This document shows positions 45,049-55,201 of a stretch of DNA of 64,000 bases, one piece after another (positions within the stretch are counted from its first letter, which is position 1; every line of letters starts with the position of its first letter). A model generated the notes under the pieces. That model did no database searches. It was given only the letters and a program-made list of their open reading frames with translations, and had not been told where the DNA came from. Made by a program: the position numbers and the translations under genes. The DNA comes from Phosphitispora fastidiosa (GTDB taxonomy: Bacteria > Bacillota > Thermincolia > Thermincolales > UBA2595), in the NCBI RefSeq assembly GCF_019008365.1, contig NZ_JAHHUL010000019.1:1-64000 (forward strand), in the 5' to 3' direction.

Positions 45049-46215
45049 ATGAAAAAATTTCTAAAAAAAAATTTGCCTCAGCCCATTATTAGGTGGATCC
45101 AGGATAGAAAAAAGAAATATAGATTTTACCAAAACATAAACGCTGATTTAGCTGCAAGCAGCCAAAAGAGGGTTCTTATTTCTTATATAACGGAGCCGTT
45201 TGAAGCTGATTTATCGTGCAGCCAACACACTAATGTTCATGAATGCGCCCAAATAATAAAAATATTTATAAATATGGGATACTGTGTTGATGTCATTCAT
45301 TGCCAGGATAAAGAAAATTTACCTTATATATTAAACAAAAAGTATCATGTTATTTTTGGATTTGGTAACGCTTTTTATGAAGCAGGTCTCCATAATCATC
45401 AGGCAAAAAAAGTAATATATCTAACAGAATCTCATCCGGACTTTTCAATTATGCGAGAAAGAGAAAGGCTAGATTATTTTTACAAAAGACATGGTAAAAG
45501 GACCGGCTTTACTCGTTCTCATTTATTTTATAAGAAGGAATATATAGATGCAGCCGACTATGGAATTCTGCTTGGAAGTAAAACTACTTCCGAGACTTAC
45601 CCATCTTTAAATAAGAGATTATTTATAACAACCCCGACGGGATTAATCAACAAGGATTACTTATATGAGGAGAGAGATTACTATAAATCGAGGAAAAACT
45701 TTGTCTGGTTTGGCTCTTATGGTGCGATCCATAAAGGGTTGGATATTCTTATTGATGTATTTAATGGTTTACAGGAATGTAATTTATATATATGCGGACT
45801 TTACCCGTCAGAAGAGAGATTGTTTTCAATTAATAATATAAATGTAAAAAACGTTGGATTTGTGGACGTGAATTCTTGTCATTTTATAGATTTGATGAAC
45901 AAATGCAGTTTTGTTATATTGCCTTCTTGCTCCGAGGGTATGTCAACCTCAGTCTTAACATGTATGAATCATGGTCTTATTCCTATTGTAACAAGAGAAA
46001 CTGGAATAGATCTCAAAGAATTTGGTGTTTATCTTGATGATTACAGGGTTGAATATGTTACAGAGGTCGTCAGGGGATATTCTTGTTTAGGTGTAGAAGA
46101 ATTAAGCATTCAGCATAAGAAGGTGTACGACTATTCACGGGAAATCTTTAATATACGGGAATATACCATGCGCCTTTCAGCTATTTTACAAAAATTACTC
46201 CAATATGAGGATTAA
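45049..46215 (+). CDS. Putative GT-B glycosyltransferase
   Basis: A 388-residue protein with a basic head (KKFLKKNLPQPIIRWIQDRK), a middle with VIFGFGNAFYEAGLHNHQAK and a donor domain: FVWFGSYGAIHKGLDILIDV, then CSEGMSTSVLTCMNHGLIPI. In the ExxxxxxxE position the second Glu is Thr, so donor binding may differ from ordinary GT4. ATG at 45049 preferred to GTG at 45043; the ribosome site is weak. AT-rich. Confidence 0.75.
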   Translation: MKKFLKKNLPQPIIRWIQDRKKKYRFYQNINADLAASSQKRVLISYITEPFEADLSCSQHTNVHECAQIIKIFINMGYCVDVIHCQDKENLPYILNKKYHVIFGFGNAFYEAGLHNHQAKKVIYLTESHPDFSIMRERERLDYFYKRHGKRTGFTRSHLFYKKEYIDAADYGILLGSKTTSETYPSLNKRLFITTPTGLINKDYLYEERDYYKSRKNFVWFGSYGAIHKGLDILIDVFNGLQECNLYICGLYPSEERLFSINNINVKNVGFVDVNSCHFIDLMNKCSFVILPSCSEGMSTSVLTCMNHGLIPIVTRETGIDLKEFGVYLDDYRVEYVTEVVRGYSCLGVEELSIQHKKVYDYSREIFNIREYTMRLSAILQKLLQYED

Positions 46216-46219
46216 GACT

Positions 46220-47470
46220 ATGAATGTTTTACATTTGTCAACTAGTGCAATTTCACAGAGTGCAGCTTACCGCATTCACAAAGGACTTCTGAGTTCGGGG
46301 CTGAATTCGAAGATTCTTGTTGCCGGAAATTCTATAGATGATCCTACTGTGTTGAAGCCATTACACCAACATGAAAAAATCCTAAATTTTATAAGACATA
46401 AGCTTGAAACGTTACCTTTAAAGTTTTATCCCGATCGTTGCAGTTTTCCATTTTCCGCTGCTATTATACCGGACAATGTCTCTAGTTATATATCAAATAT
46501 TAATCCAAGTTTAGTTCACTTACATTGGATTTGCGGAGGTTTTTTAAGGATAGAATCCTTGAAAAAAATAAACAGACCTATTATTTGGACTCTGCATGAC
46601 AGTTGGGCATTTACCGGGGGTTGTCATCTTCCTTTTGATTGTGTTAGATACAGGGATGGGTGTAAGAAATGCCCTATTCTTAATAGTTCCAAAGAAAAGG
46701 ATATTTCCAGCAGGGTAATGGAGCGTAAACAAAGGGCATGGAAGTCGATAAACCTGACAATTGTTACACCCAGCAAATGGCTTGGGGAATGTGCAAGATC
46801 GAGTATGTTATTTAAAAACAACAGAATTGAAACAATACCCAACGGAATAGACACCGGTGTTTTTAAACCTATAGGTCGCGAAGTCGCCAGAGAAATTCTT
46901 TCTTTACCCTTAGACAAAAAACTACTTCTTTTTGGCGCAGTTAATAGTACCAGAGATCCCAACAAAGGCTTTCAGTTTTTACAACAGGCTTTACAAAAAA
47001 TGAATAGCAGTGGCTGGGGCGACATAGCTCAAGCGCTAGTTTTTGGTGGTCTCGAACCTGCAAACCGTCTGGAAATAGGGTTAAAAACAACATTCTTAGG
47101 CAGGCTGCAAGACGACATCAGCCTTGCCCTGCTGTATTCCGCTGCAGATGTCTTTGTTGCTCCATCTATCCAGGAAAACCTGCCCAACACTGTTATGGAA
47201 GCCCTTGCTTGCGGGACGCCGTGTGTGGCCTTCAACATCGGAGGTATGCCTGATATGATAGAACATCAGCGAAACGGGTATCTGGCCCGGCCTTTTGAGG
47301 CAGACGACCTGGCCCGTGGGATTGCCTGGGCGCTTGAAGACAACAGCCGGCGGGAGGCACTGTCACACCGCGCCAGGGAAAAAGTTGAGCAGGAATTTGA
47401 TATTAAGCTAATTGCGGGAAAATACCATGAGCTTTATAGGGAAATTTTAAGCCGGAAACAGGGTGGATGA
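46220..47470 (+). CDS. Family 4 glycosyltransferase with internal composition break
   Basis: A 416-residue GT-B enzyme: [55 protein letters not shown] (WcaC/GT4 subtype), [13 protein letters not shown] and [20 protein letters not shown] with ExxxxxxxE. The ATG at 46220 follows GAGGATT. The 5' two-thirds is AT-rich (19 of 60 G/C at 46381-46440) and the last third GC-rich (39 of 60 at 47281-47340). The gene is intact, so a homologous exchange near 47.0-47.1 kb is the likely cause. Confidence 0.9.
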   Translation: MNVLHLSTSAISQSAAYRIHKGLLSSGLNSKILVAGNSIDDPTVLKPLHQHEKILNFIRHKLETLPLKFYPDRCSFPFSAAIIPDNVSSYISNINPSLVHLHWICGGFLRIESLKKINRPIIWTLHDSWAFTGGCHLPFDCVRYRDGCKKCPILNSSKEKDISSRVMERKQRAWKSINLTIVTPSKWLGECARSSMLFKNNRIETIPNGIDTGVFKPIGREVAREILSLPLDKKLLLFGAVNSTRDPNKGFQFLQQALQKMNSSGWGDIAQALVFGGLEPANRLEIGLKTTFLGRLQDDISLALLYSAADVFVAPSIQENLPNTVMEALACGTPCVAFNIGGMPDMIEHQRNGYLARPFEADDLARGIAWALEDNSRREALSHRAREKVEQEFDIKLIAGKYHELYREILSRKQGG

Positions 47471-47474
47471 TCAC

Positions 47475-48413
47475 ATGCAAAAACAATCCAAAATCTATAT
47501 AGCCGGCCATAACGGACTCGTTGGTTCGGCCATCAAAAGAAAACTTGAAAAATCCGGTTATCACAACCTGGTGTGCCGGACAAGCGCTGAACTCGACTTA
47601 AGAAACCAGGTTGCAGTTGAGGAATTCTTTGCCCATGAGGGGCCGGAATTCGTTTTCCTTGCTGCTGCCAAAGTTGGCGGCATCTATGCCAACAATACCT
47701 ACCCGGCTGAGTTTATTTATGACAATCTGGTCATTGAGGCTAATATAATCCATGCTGCTTACCGGCATAGGGTCAGAAAATTGCTCTTCCTGGGGAGTTC
47801 CTGTATTTATCCCAAGTTTGCCCCCCAGCCCATGAAAGAGGAGCACCTGCTTACCGGACTGCTGGAACCCACCAATGAGCCTTATGCCATCGCCAAGATT
47901 GCCGGGATCAAAATGTGTGAATCCTACAACCGGCAGTACGGGACTAACTATATATCTGTAATGCCCACAAATCTCTATGGCCCCAATGACAGCTTTGACC
48001 CAGAGAACTCCCATGTGCTTCCGGCTCTGATACGCAGGCTCCATGAGGCCAAAATCGCAGCCAGGCCTGTTGTCGAAATATGGGGTACAGGCAGCCCCAG
48101 GAGGGAATTTCTTTATGTTGATGATCTGGCCGATGCCTGTATTTTCCTTATGGAAAATTACTCTTACAAAGAGATCGGTTCATTTGTCAATATTGGCACA
48201 GGACAGGACCTGACCATCAGGGAACTGGCTGAACTTATCAAAGGTGTTGTGGGCTATTATGGCGAATTAAGGTTTAATACTGAGAAACCTGATGGTACGC
48301 CCCGAAAACTTCTGGATGTATCCCGGATGCGGTCACTGGGCTGGGAGGCAGGGACTCAGCTTGAGGATGGATTAAGAATGGCTTATGAGTGGTTTAAGTC
48401 ACAGGGAGGATAA
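47475..48413 (+). CDS. fcl: GDP-L-fucose synthase
   Basis: A 312-residue epimerase-reductase making GDP-L-fucose from the Gmd product. [56 protein letters not shown] and the catalytic YAIAK are all present, then [20 protein letters not shown]. The ATG at 47475 follows GGGTGG; GTG at 47463 would overlap the upstream gene. Composition is GC-rich like the downstream block. Confidence 0.96.
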   Translation: MQKQSKIYIAGHNGLVGSAIKRKLEKSGYHNLVCRTSAELDLRNQVAVEEFFAHEGPEFVFLAAAKVGGIYANNTYPAEFIYDNLVIEANIIHAAYRHRVRKLLFLGSSCIYPKFAPQPMKEEHLLTGLLEPTNEPYAIAKIAGIKMCESYNRQYGTNYISVMPTNLYGPNDSFDPENSHVLPALIRRLHEAKIAARPVVEIWGTGSPRREFLYVDDLADACIFLMENYSYKEIGSFVNIGTGQDLTIRELAELIKGVVGYYGELRFNTEKPDGTPRKLLDVSRMRSLGWEAGTQLEDGLRMAYEWFKSQGG

Positions 48414-48414
48414 G

Positions 48415-49233
48415 ATGCAGAACAATCAACAGCCTCTGGTCTCTATAATCACAGTGACTTTAAACAGTGAGAGGCATTTGGAAGATACCATCAGGAGTGT
48501 AATCAATCAGACATACCCAAATATTGAGTATGTAATCATTGACGGCGGTTCCACCGACAGGACACCGGACATTATCAGGAAATACGGGAAAAACATTGCC
48601 AGGTGGATAAGCGAACCTGATAAGGGTATTTATGATGCCATGAATAAGGGGATCAAAATGAGTACCGGTGAATTTATCGGCATTATCAATTCTGACGACT
48701 GGTATGAGCCGGATACCGTGGAAACGGTAGTCACGGAAGCTCTTAAGCGCCCTGAGGGAGAGGTATTTCACGGTAACCTGATGATGTGCTCCCCTGAAGG
48801 GGATAAAATATTTTTATACAAACCTGACCCTGGTTTTAAAAATATCTGGCATGATATGACCATTCTGCATCCTACCTGTTTTGTCAGGAAAAGCACCTAT
48901 GAGAAACACGGCCTGTTTAGTGACCGGTACAGGATTGTTGCAGATTACGATTTAATGCTCCGGTTGTATAAAACAGGAGTGAGATTCCAATATATTGACA
49001 GGATACTGGCCAACCAGCGTACCGGCGGAATAAGCTGTACCCGGGACAGGGATGCCATTATAGAAAACAGGAAAATTGTAATCAACCACGGTCTTTCTCC
49101 TGTTACGGCCTATTATGATATGTTTTTTAAACTGGCCAAACGAAGGATTCATAAGTTTCTGGAAAGACACAACATGAAAGCGGTTATTGATTTCAAGAAA
49201 AGGTTTCAGAAACGGAAATACTACAGGCAGTAA
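48415..49233 (+). CDS. Family 2 glycosyltransferase
   Basis: A 272-residue GT-A enzyme of the WcaA type: VSIITVTLNSERHLEDTIRS, YVIIDGGSTDRTPDII, SEPDKGIYDAMNKGI and IGIINSDDWYEPD (DxD). The ATG at 48415 follows GGGAGGA and lies one base after the fcl stop, so it is coupled to it. Confidence 0.92.
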   Translation: MQNNQQPLVSIITVTLNSERHLEDTIRSVINQTYPNIEYVIIDGGSTDRTPDIIRKYGKNIARWISEPDKGIYDAMNKGIKMSTGEFIGIINSDDWYEPDTVETVVTEALKRPEGEVFHGNLMMCSPEGDKIFLYKPDPGFKNIWHDMTILHPTCFVRKSTYEKHGLFSDRYRIVADYDLMLRLYKTGVRFQYIDRILANQRTGGISCTRDRDAIIENRKIVINHGLSPVTAYYDMFFKLAKRRIHKFLERHNMKAVIDFKKRFQKRKYYRQ

Positions 49234-49246
49234 GCTGGGTGATGAT

Positions 49247-50167
49247 ATGGATCTGTCAATTATTCTGGTGAATTATAATACAGGAGAACTCCTGCGAGAC
49301 TGCCTGGAATCCCTGTATGCCAATAAGCCCGGGGTGCAATGTGAAGTCATTGTATCTGATAACGGCTCCACTGATGGCAGCCTGGAGATGCTTGCAGAGG
49401 AGTACCCACAGGTCAGGGTTATCGCTAATGGGGACAACCTGGGGTTTGCCGCAGCCAACAATAAAGCCATCAATCAATGCCGGGGAAAATATATTTTGCT
49501 GCTCAACAGCGATACTCTGGTAATTGACAGGGATTCATTTGACAATATGGTTAATTATATGGAGGCACATCCTGATACCGGAGTCCTGGGCTGTATGCTG
49601 TTAAACGGTGACCATTCATTACAGCTCTCACACGGGAAATTTCCCACAATTGTCACTGAATTTCATCAGAAGGCCCTCAATTTTATGTTTTCCGGGAAAA
49701 TAGCGCCTTTCTATGGTAAGATTGCGGCAGATTACCGGGAGGAACATCCGGTAGATTGGGTGACCGGGGCGTGTCTGATGGTGCGCCGGGAGGCGGCTCA
49801 ACAGGCCGGGCTTTTGGATGAAGAGTTTTTTATGTATTTTGAAGATGTTGACTGGTGCCGGCGGATAAATAGCTGTGGGTGGCGAGTCATTTATTATCCC
49901 GGAGCTAGGGTGGTTCACCTGCTGGGAGGGAGCGCTCCCAAACAGCAGAATATCTCGGTGATATACAAGGAGAGCCAGCTCCGGTACTACTGCAAACACA
50001 GGGGCAGGGCGGAGCTTAACCTGCTGCGGGTGATTCAGGTGGGTAAACATCTGGCCCTGTTGATGAAACTTAAACTCTGCGGCCTGATTGCCGGTAAGGA
50101 TGTATCCGGTGATTCCAAAAGGATCATCGGAGTTATCAGGGTTTTTTGGGGCAAATCGATACAATAA
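49247..50167 (+). CDS. Rhamnosyltransferase-like family 2 glycosyltransferase
   Basis: A 306-residue protein close to the WbbL pattern: LSIILVNYNTGELLRDCLES, VIVSDNGSTDGSLEML, NLGFAAANNKAIN, LLLNSDTLV, GACLMVRREAAQQAGLLDEE and FEDVDWCRRI. WbbL enzymes usually move L-rhamnose from dTDP-rhamnose, which the rml genes here supply. The ATG at 49247 lies 14 bases after the previous stop behind GGGTGATG. Confidence 0.88.
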   Translation: MDLSIILVNYNTGELLRDCLESLYANKPGVQCEVIVSDNGSTDGSLEMLAEEYPQVRVIANGDNLGFAAANNKAINQCRGKYILLLNSDTLVIDRDSFDNMVNYMEAHPDTGVLGCMLLNGDHSLQLSHGKFPTIVTEFHQKALNFMFSGKIAPFYGKIAADYREEHPVDWVTGACLMVRREAAQQAGLLDEEFFMYFEDVDWCRRINSCGWRVIYYPGARVVHLLGGSAPKQQNISVIYKESQLRYYCKHRGRAELNLLRVIQVGKHLALLMKLKLCGLIAGKDVSGDSKRIIGVIRVFWGKSIQ

Positions 50168-50208
50168 TTATCTGAGATACAATAATCATCTTAAGGTTGT
50201 GTTTGCTC

Positions 50209-51573
50209 ATGTACGCTCAAACTGACAAGAACTTATACAGGTTTTTTGTGGTAGTGGCTGCCTTTATGCTGGTATTCCCCAAAGCCGGTGATACCATAAA
50301 CGGAATCCCCCTTACGGCAGCTAACATGCTCCTAGGGATATTGATTTTATGGGTGATTTCTAAGAGGGTACGGCTGGAAATTCCCATTACTGATAGGGTA
50401 TACCTGCTGTACATGAGTCTGGTCCTGCTGATACCATGGGCATTTTCTGCAGGAAACATTACTGCCTATGTTAAGACAGTAATGCCGCTCTTTGTTTCAC
50501 TGGCGGTTTATTATTGGGTTAAACCGGTGACACAGGCTCTGGTTACCAACAGGAGGCGCTTGGATATCCTGATGAGAGTGCTGGCAGTTTCTGTTATTGT
50601 CATTGTTCTCTATGGAGCTGCCCAGAAGCTCTTCGGCCATTATGAAACTATCATCCCGGGAATTACCATGTCATTTTCTGATGCCGGGATTCCCGATGTA
50701 TTTTACCAGAAAAAGAACCTTGTTGGTTTACCCGGATTTTCAGAAACTGTTCACAAAGTAACTTCCACATATCAGAATGGGAACTTGTTTGGCGCTGTCC
50801 TGGTAATGCTTATGTTTCCGATAACGGCAGCATTTCTGCACGCCAGGGACCTGAATGATAAAATCATATATGGGACCGCCACAGTCCTGGCTTTTGCCAT
50901 AATTCCTTTTACCCTTGCCCGCAGTGCTCTCTTTGGCGCTCTAATCGGCGCCGGGATGCTTTTTTTAATGCAGCGGGACAGAAGGAATAAGATAATCTTG
51001 GTTTTCCTGGTGCTGCTGATGTTTGCTGTGACTCTGCCCAGCCCTTTTATGAGAACAAGGATGATTATGTCGTTCTTCGACCCATCAATGAACGGGCGGA
51101 TAGAGCGGATGGTTACTGTCAGCAGCCTTGTTTCTGAGCCTGTTTCTCAAGCCGGGGCGGAAGAAAACAACAATTTAATTGAACCGGGAAAAGTTGTATC
51201 CAGACTCTTTGGATTTGGGTTTGCCGGGGAGGGGGCCAAAAAGGTTAAGAGTTTTTGGGATCTTTATACTGAAAATATGTATTTCACTTCCTATATTTTC
51301 ACCGGTCTGGCAGGTGTATTGCTTTTTGCCGCTGTAGTTGGCCGGTCACTTTTCGTTATTTTTCAATATCTAAGAAACGGACTTGCTCGGATTAATATCT
51401 TAACCGGCCTGGCAGCCGGGGTATTCTGCGGTCTGGCGGCATTTTTGTGCCAGGCATTTATAGAAGGCCCGCTGAGCCTGCCGCCAACTGGGTTTGTTTT
51501 CTGGTTTCTGCTAGGCCTGGGACATTCGGTGGTGAATTTGGAATTTAGAAACAGTTGGGTTGTGAGGATTTAA
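50209..51573 (+). CDS. O-antigen ligase/polymerase family protein without TPR
   Basis: A 454-residue membrane protein with about 11 helices. PKAGDTINGIPLTAANMLLG near the N-terminus, STYQNGNLFGAVLVMLMFPI in the middle and the loop FGFGFAGEGAKKVKSFWDLY match the Wzy/WaaL topology. It ends shortly after the last helix, so no TPR domain. Of the three such proteins, this plain one is the best candidate for a Wzy-type polymerase. ATG at 50209 taken over TTG at 50197. Confidence 0.82.
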   Translation: MYAQTDKNLYRFFVVVAAFMLVFPKAGDTINGIPLTAANMLLGILILWVISKRVRLEIPITDRVYLLYMSLVLLIPWAFSAGNITAYVKTVMPLFVSLAVYYWVKPVTQALVTNRRRLDILMRVLAVSVIVIVLYGAAQKLFGHYETIIPGITMSFSDAGIPDVFYQKKNLVGLPGFSETVHKVTSTYQNGNLFGAVLVMLMFPITAAFLHARDLNDKIIYGTATVLAFAIIPFTLARSALFGALIGAGMLFLMQRDRRNKIILVFLVLLMFAVTLPSPFMRTRMIMSFFDPSMNGRIERMVTVSSLVSEPVSQAGAEENNNLIEPGKVVSRLFGFGFAGEGAKKVKSFWDLYTENMYFTSYIFTGLAGVLLFAAVVGRSLFVIFQYLRNGLARINILTGLAAGVFCGLAAFLCQAFIEGPLSLPPTGFVFWFLLGLGHSVVNLEFRNSWVVRI

Positions 51574-51575
51574 TT

Positions 51576-52685
51576 ATGCGGATAGTTATTGATGCCAGGA
51601 TGATAACAGAAGCCATGCACGGTATAGCGAGGTACACCTATAATCTGGCAGACCGGCTGACCCGTATAGACCAGGAAAATGAATATATCCTGCTGACCGG
51701 CGGTGACTCCCTGGCAGAATTTGCGGCAGGCAGGTCCAACTGCCGGCTGGAACGTATTGGTTCAAAGTTTATCTCTGTGGCTGAACAGGTGGAACTGCCT
51801 CGCGTATTAAGGAGGTTAAAGGCAGATCTTTTTCACAGCCCGTCGTTTATAGCCCCCCTGTTTTGTCCCTGCAGGCTGATCATGACAGTTCACGATGTGA
51901 ACCACATGGTATTTCCCCAATATTACGGCAGGATACATCAGCTATACTACAGGCATATTGTCAGGCCTTCAGTCCAGAAGGCTCAAAAAGTACTGACAGT
52001 ATCCCAGTTTTCCCGCAATGAAATCATAAAATTTTTAGGCGTTTCGCCCGAAAAAATGATTGTAACATATAACGGTATTGATAGTGCATTTAAAGTGATT
52101 GATAAACCTGGTGTCCTGGAAGGTGTCAGGCGCAGGTACAAGCTTCCCCCTGAGTTTGTTTTATATGTAGGGAATAGGAAGCCACATAAAAATGTGGAGC
52201 GGCTGATAGCGGCATTTTCCAAAGTCAGGACAGATTGCAGTCTGGTATTGACCGGGGCGGCCGACAGACAGCTGAGCGGCCTGGCAGCAGACATGGGGCT
52301 GACAGGCAGGGTAGTATTTGCCGGTGCTGTAGCCGAGGACGATCTTCCTGTTTTGTATAACCTGGCCGGACTCTTTGTTTTCCCTTCGCTTTATGAGGGT
52401 TTTGGCCTTCCGCCGCTGGAGGCAATGGCCTGTGGGACCCCTGTTGTCACTTCAAACCGGTCCTCATTGCCGGAAGTAGCCGGAGAGGCTGCCATTTTGG
52501 TTGACCCTTACAGTCCCGGGGAACTGACCGCTGCTATTGAAAGGGTTCTGCAAGATGAGAGTTTATACAGCCAGATGAGAGAAAAAGGCCTGGTACAGGC
52601 AGCAAAGTTTTCCTGGGAGGATACCGCCAGGCAGACCCTGGAGGTTTATGAAGAAGTTCTGAAGGGGGGCGGACATCAGCTATGA
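51576..52685 (+). CDS. Family 4 glycosyltransferase
   Basis: A 369-residue GT-B enzyme resembling mannosyltransferase WbdB-like proteins: [60 protein letters not shown] and the motif [23 protein letters not shown] at 51576, two bases after the preceding stop, behind TGAGGA. Stop overlaps the next start (ATGA). A GDP-mannose donor would suit the manC gene, but this is inference. Confidence 0.9.
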   Translation: MRIVIDARMITEAMHGIARYTYNLADRLTRIDQENEYILLTGGDSLAEFAAGRSNCRLERIGSKFISVAEQVELPRVLRRLKADLFHSPSFIAPLFCPCRLIMTVHDVNHMVFPQYYGRIHQLYYRHIVRPSVQKAQKVLTVSQFSRNEIIKFLGVSPEKMIVTYNGIDSAFKVIDKPGVLEGVRRRYKLPPEFVLYVGNRKPHKNVERLIAAFSKVRTDCSLVLTGAADRQLSGLAADMGLTGRVVFAGAVAEDDLPVLYNLAGLFVFPSLYEGFGLPPLEAMACGTPVVTSNRSSLPEVAGEAAILVDPYSPGELTAAIERVLQDESLYSQMREKGLVQAAKFSWEDTARQTLEVYEEVLKGGGHQL

Positions 52686-53788
52686 AAGTTGCCATAGTCC
52701 ACGAATGGCTGGCCAACATGGGCGGTTCCGAAAAAGTTGTCCTGGCCTTTAAGGAGCTATTCCCCGATGCCCCTATATATACCACTGTGTACAATCCGGA
52801 TAAGGTTGATTCGGCCTTTCATAACATGGATATCCGGACCTCCTTTATCCAGAAACTGCCGCGGGGCAGGACTGCCTACCAGTCTTACCTGCCGCTGATG
52901 CCTACTGCAGTTGAACAGTTTGACCTCAGCGGCTATGATGTGGTCCTCAGCAGCAGCCATGCAGTGGCTAAAGGTGTGCTCACAGGGGCCAATACCCTGC
53001 ACATCACTTACTGCCATACACCCATGCGTTATGCCTGGGATTTCTACCATGAGTACCTGAACGGGCCGGGGGTGGGCCGGGTCAAGAAAATGCTGATCCC
53101 CTGGCTGATGAACTATATTCGCATGTGGGACAGGCTTTCTGCTGACCGGGTTGACTATTTCATAGCCAACTCCGGCAATGTGGCCGGGCGGATCAGGAAG
53201 CATTACCGCAGGGAAACAACGGTAATTTACCCGCCGGTGGATACTGAGTATTTTACTCCTGCTGATGAAATCGGGGATTACTATTTCATTGTTTCCCGTT
53301 TGATACCTTACAAGAGGATTGACCTTGCCGTCGCAGCCTTCACCCGGTTGGGGTTACCCCTCAAAATAGCCGGAGACGGCCCGGAGCGGAAGAGACTGGA
53401 GGAGATAGCCGGACCCAGTGTGGAGTTTCTGGGCCGGGTTTCTGATGCCGAAATGAAGAAACTATATGCGGAGTGCAAGGCCTTCATTTTTCCCGGGGAA
53501 GAGGACTTTGGCATAACTCCGGTGGAGGCCCAGGCTGCCGGCAGGCCCGTTATTGCCTATGGCGCAGGCGGCTGTCTGGAAACTGTCGTTTCCGGAGTAA
53601 CGGGAGAGTTTTTTCAGTCCCAGACGGCAGATGCCCTGGCTGAGGTTGTCACCGGGTTTGACCCGGGCAGATACCAAACCGGGTTAATCCGTCAGCATGC
53701 TCTCAGTTTTGACCGGGAATTATTTAAAAAACGCATTTATATTTTTGTTGAAAATAGATACAGGGATTTTATAAAAAATGGCAGATAG
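52682..53788 (+). CDS. Family 4 glycosyltransferase
   Basis: A 368-residue protein of the WbaZ-like subtype: IVHEWLANMGGSEKVVLAFK opens it, YCHTPMRYAWDFYHEYL and VIYPPVDTEYFTPA follow, then FIVSRLIPYKRIDLAVAAFT and EDFGITPVEAQAAGRPVIAY. The start overlaps the gene before it by four bases. Members of this subtype often transfer mannose or a deoxyhexose. Confidence 0.9.
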   Translation: MKVAIVHEWLANMGGSEKVVLAFKELFPDAPIYTTVYNPDKVDSAFHNMDIRTSFIQKLPRGRTAYQSYLPLMPTAVEQFDLSGYDVVLSSSHAVAKGVLTGANTLHITYCHTPMRYAWDFYHEYLNGPGVGRVKKMLIPWLMNYIRMWDRLSADRVDYFIANSGNVAGRIRKHYRRETTVIYPPVDTEYFTPADEIGDYYFIVSRLIPYKRIDLAVAAFTRLGLPLKIAGDGPERKRLEEIAGPSVEFLGRVSDAEMKKLYAECKAFIFPGEEDFGITPVEAQAAGRPVIAYGAGGCLETVVSGVTGEFFQSQTADALAEVVTGFDPGRYQTGLIRQHALSFDRELFKKRIYIFVENRYRDFIKNGR

Positions 53789-53809
53789 TTGTTTTTGGGG
53801 GAGATAGCT

Positions 53810-55201
53810 TTGCTTAAAAAGTACCAGCGGTTTTTCAACCTGATAATATTTGCCCTTGACGGGCTTGTGCTGACAACATCATATTTTGCCGCTTATGTCT
53901 TTAAGTGGGGATTCTATCCGATCAGCCAGATGGACTACCTGTACCTTAAAGCTCCCTTATGGATGATTCCCCTGGTGCTCACGGTATACTTCTTTATGGA
54001 AGTATATTCACCCATGCGGAGCCGGATGCTCCGTAAGGAAATGCTGCTGGTCATGCGGTCTCATGCAGTAGGGATGATACTTATTTATGGCCTGCTTTAC
54101 CTGACCAAAATGTACATTTACTCCCGGGTAGTGCTGTTTACCTTTGGGGTTGTTTCACTGGCGCTGATACTCATGGACCGTTTCATCATGCGCCGGGTGC
54201 TGCGTTACCTGCGTTCCATCGGCTATAACCAGAAACATTTGCTGATTGTGGGAGCTGGGACGGTAGGGCTGGAATTTGCCCAAAAGGCCATGGCCCACAA
54301 AGAATTTGGCTACAATGTAGTGGGGTTTTTGGATGACGATAGGGATAAGAAGGGCAGTGAGGTCCTCAGCCGTAAGGTTTTGGGGGACTGCGCCATACTG
54401 CCGGAACTGCTTGCTTCCAAGAGCGTGGATGAGGTTATTATTGCTTTGCCCCTGAGCGCTTATCAAAAATACCACGGTATTGTGAATGTGTGTGAAAAAG
54501 CCGGAGTAAGGGTGCGCATTATCCCGGACTACTTCGACTATCTCCCGGGGCGGCCCAAGGTGGAGGAATTTGATGAAATCCCCCTGCTCAATATCCGCCA
54601 CGTCCCCCTGGATGATCCCTTTAACAGGTTTATTAAAAGACTGTTTGATGTTGTGGTATCTCTGACGGCAATAATAATTACCCTGCCGCTGATGGTAATC
54701 ATAACAGCCGGAGTTGCCCTGACCTCCCGCGGGCCCATCCTCTTTAAGCAGGAGCGGGTGGGGCTGAACAACAGGCCCTTCAATATGTATAAATTTCGCT
54801 CCATGCGTGTTGCTGAGGATTCATCCTCAGATACCGGATGGACGACTGCAGATGACCCGCGCAGGACTTGGTTCGGGGCCTTCATCCGGAAAACCAGCCT
54901 TGATGAGCTGCCGCAGTTTTTCAATGTCCTGCTGGGGGACATGAGTGTTGTCGGGCCAAGGCCGGAGCGTCCCTTTTTCGTGGAGCAGTTCAGGGACGAA
55001 GTTCCTAAATACATGGTTAAACACCAGGTGAAGCCGGGTATCACCGGATGGGCTCAGGTCAACGGCTGGCGGGGGGATACCTCGATAGAAAAACGCATTG
55101 AGTGTGATGTCTATTACATTGAAAACTGGGATTTATTGTTCGATATCAAGATAATGCTGTTAACTGTTGTAAAGGGATTGGTTAACAGAAATGCATATTA
55201 G
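53810..55201 (+). CDS. Undecaprenyl-phosphate sugar-1-phosphate transferase (second initiator)
   Basis: A 463-residue enzyme of the WcaJ class: four N-terminal helices, a CoA-binding-like region with HLLIVGAGTVGLEFAQ, and a catalytic end with NRFIKRLFDVVVSLTAI, MYKFRSMRVAEDSS, TSLDELPQFFNVLLGDMSVV, GPRPERPFFVEQ and VKPGITGWAQVNGWRGDTS. The last block is the WcaJ (glucose-1-phosphate) form, unlike ITGIAQIAG in the enzyme at 11073. TTG at 53810 follows GGGGGAG. Starts the second glycan. Confidence 0.93.
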   Translation: MLKKYQRFFNLIIFALDGLVLTTSYFAAYVFKWGFYPISQMDYLYLKAPLWMIPLVLTVYFFMEVYSPMRSRMLRKEMLLVMRSHAVGMILIYGLLYLTKMYIYSRVVLFTFGVVSLALILMDRFIMRRVLRYLRSIGYNQKHLLIVGAGTVGLEFAQKAMAHKEFGYNVVGFLDDDRDKKGSEVLSRKVLGDCAILPELLASKSVDEVIIALPLSAYQKYHGIVNVCEKAGVRVRIIPDYFDYLPGRPKVEEFDEIPLLNIRHVPLDDPFNRFIKRLFDVVVSLTAIIITLPLMVIITAGVALTSRGPILFKQERVGLNNRPFNMYKFRSMRVAEDSSSDTGWTTADDPRRTWFGAFIRKTSLDELPQFFNVLLGDMSVVGPRPERPFFVEQFRDEVPKYMVKHQVKPGITGWAQVNGWRGDTSIEKRIECDVYYIENWDLLFDIKIMLLTVVKGLVNRNAY

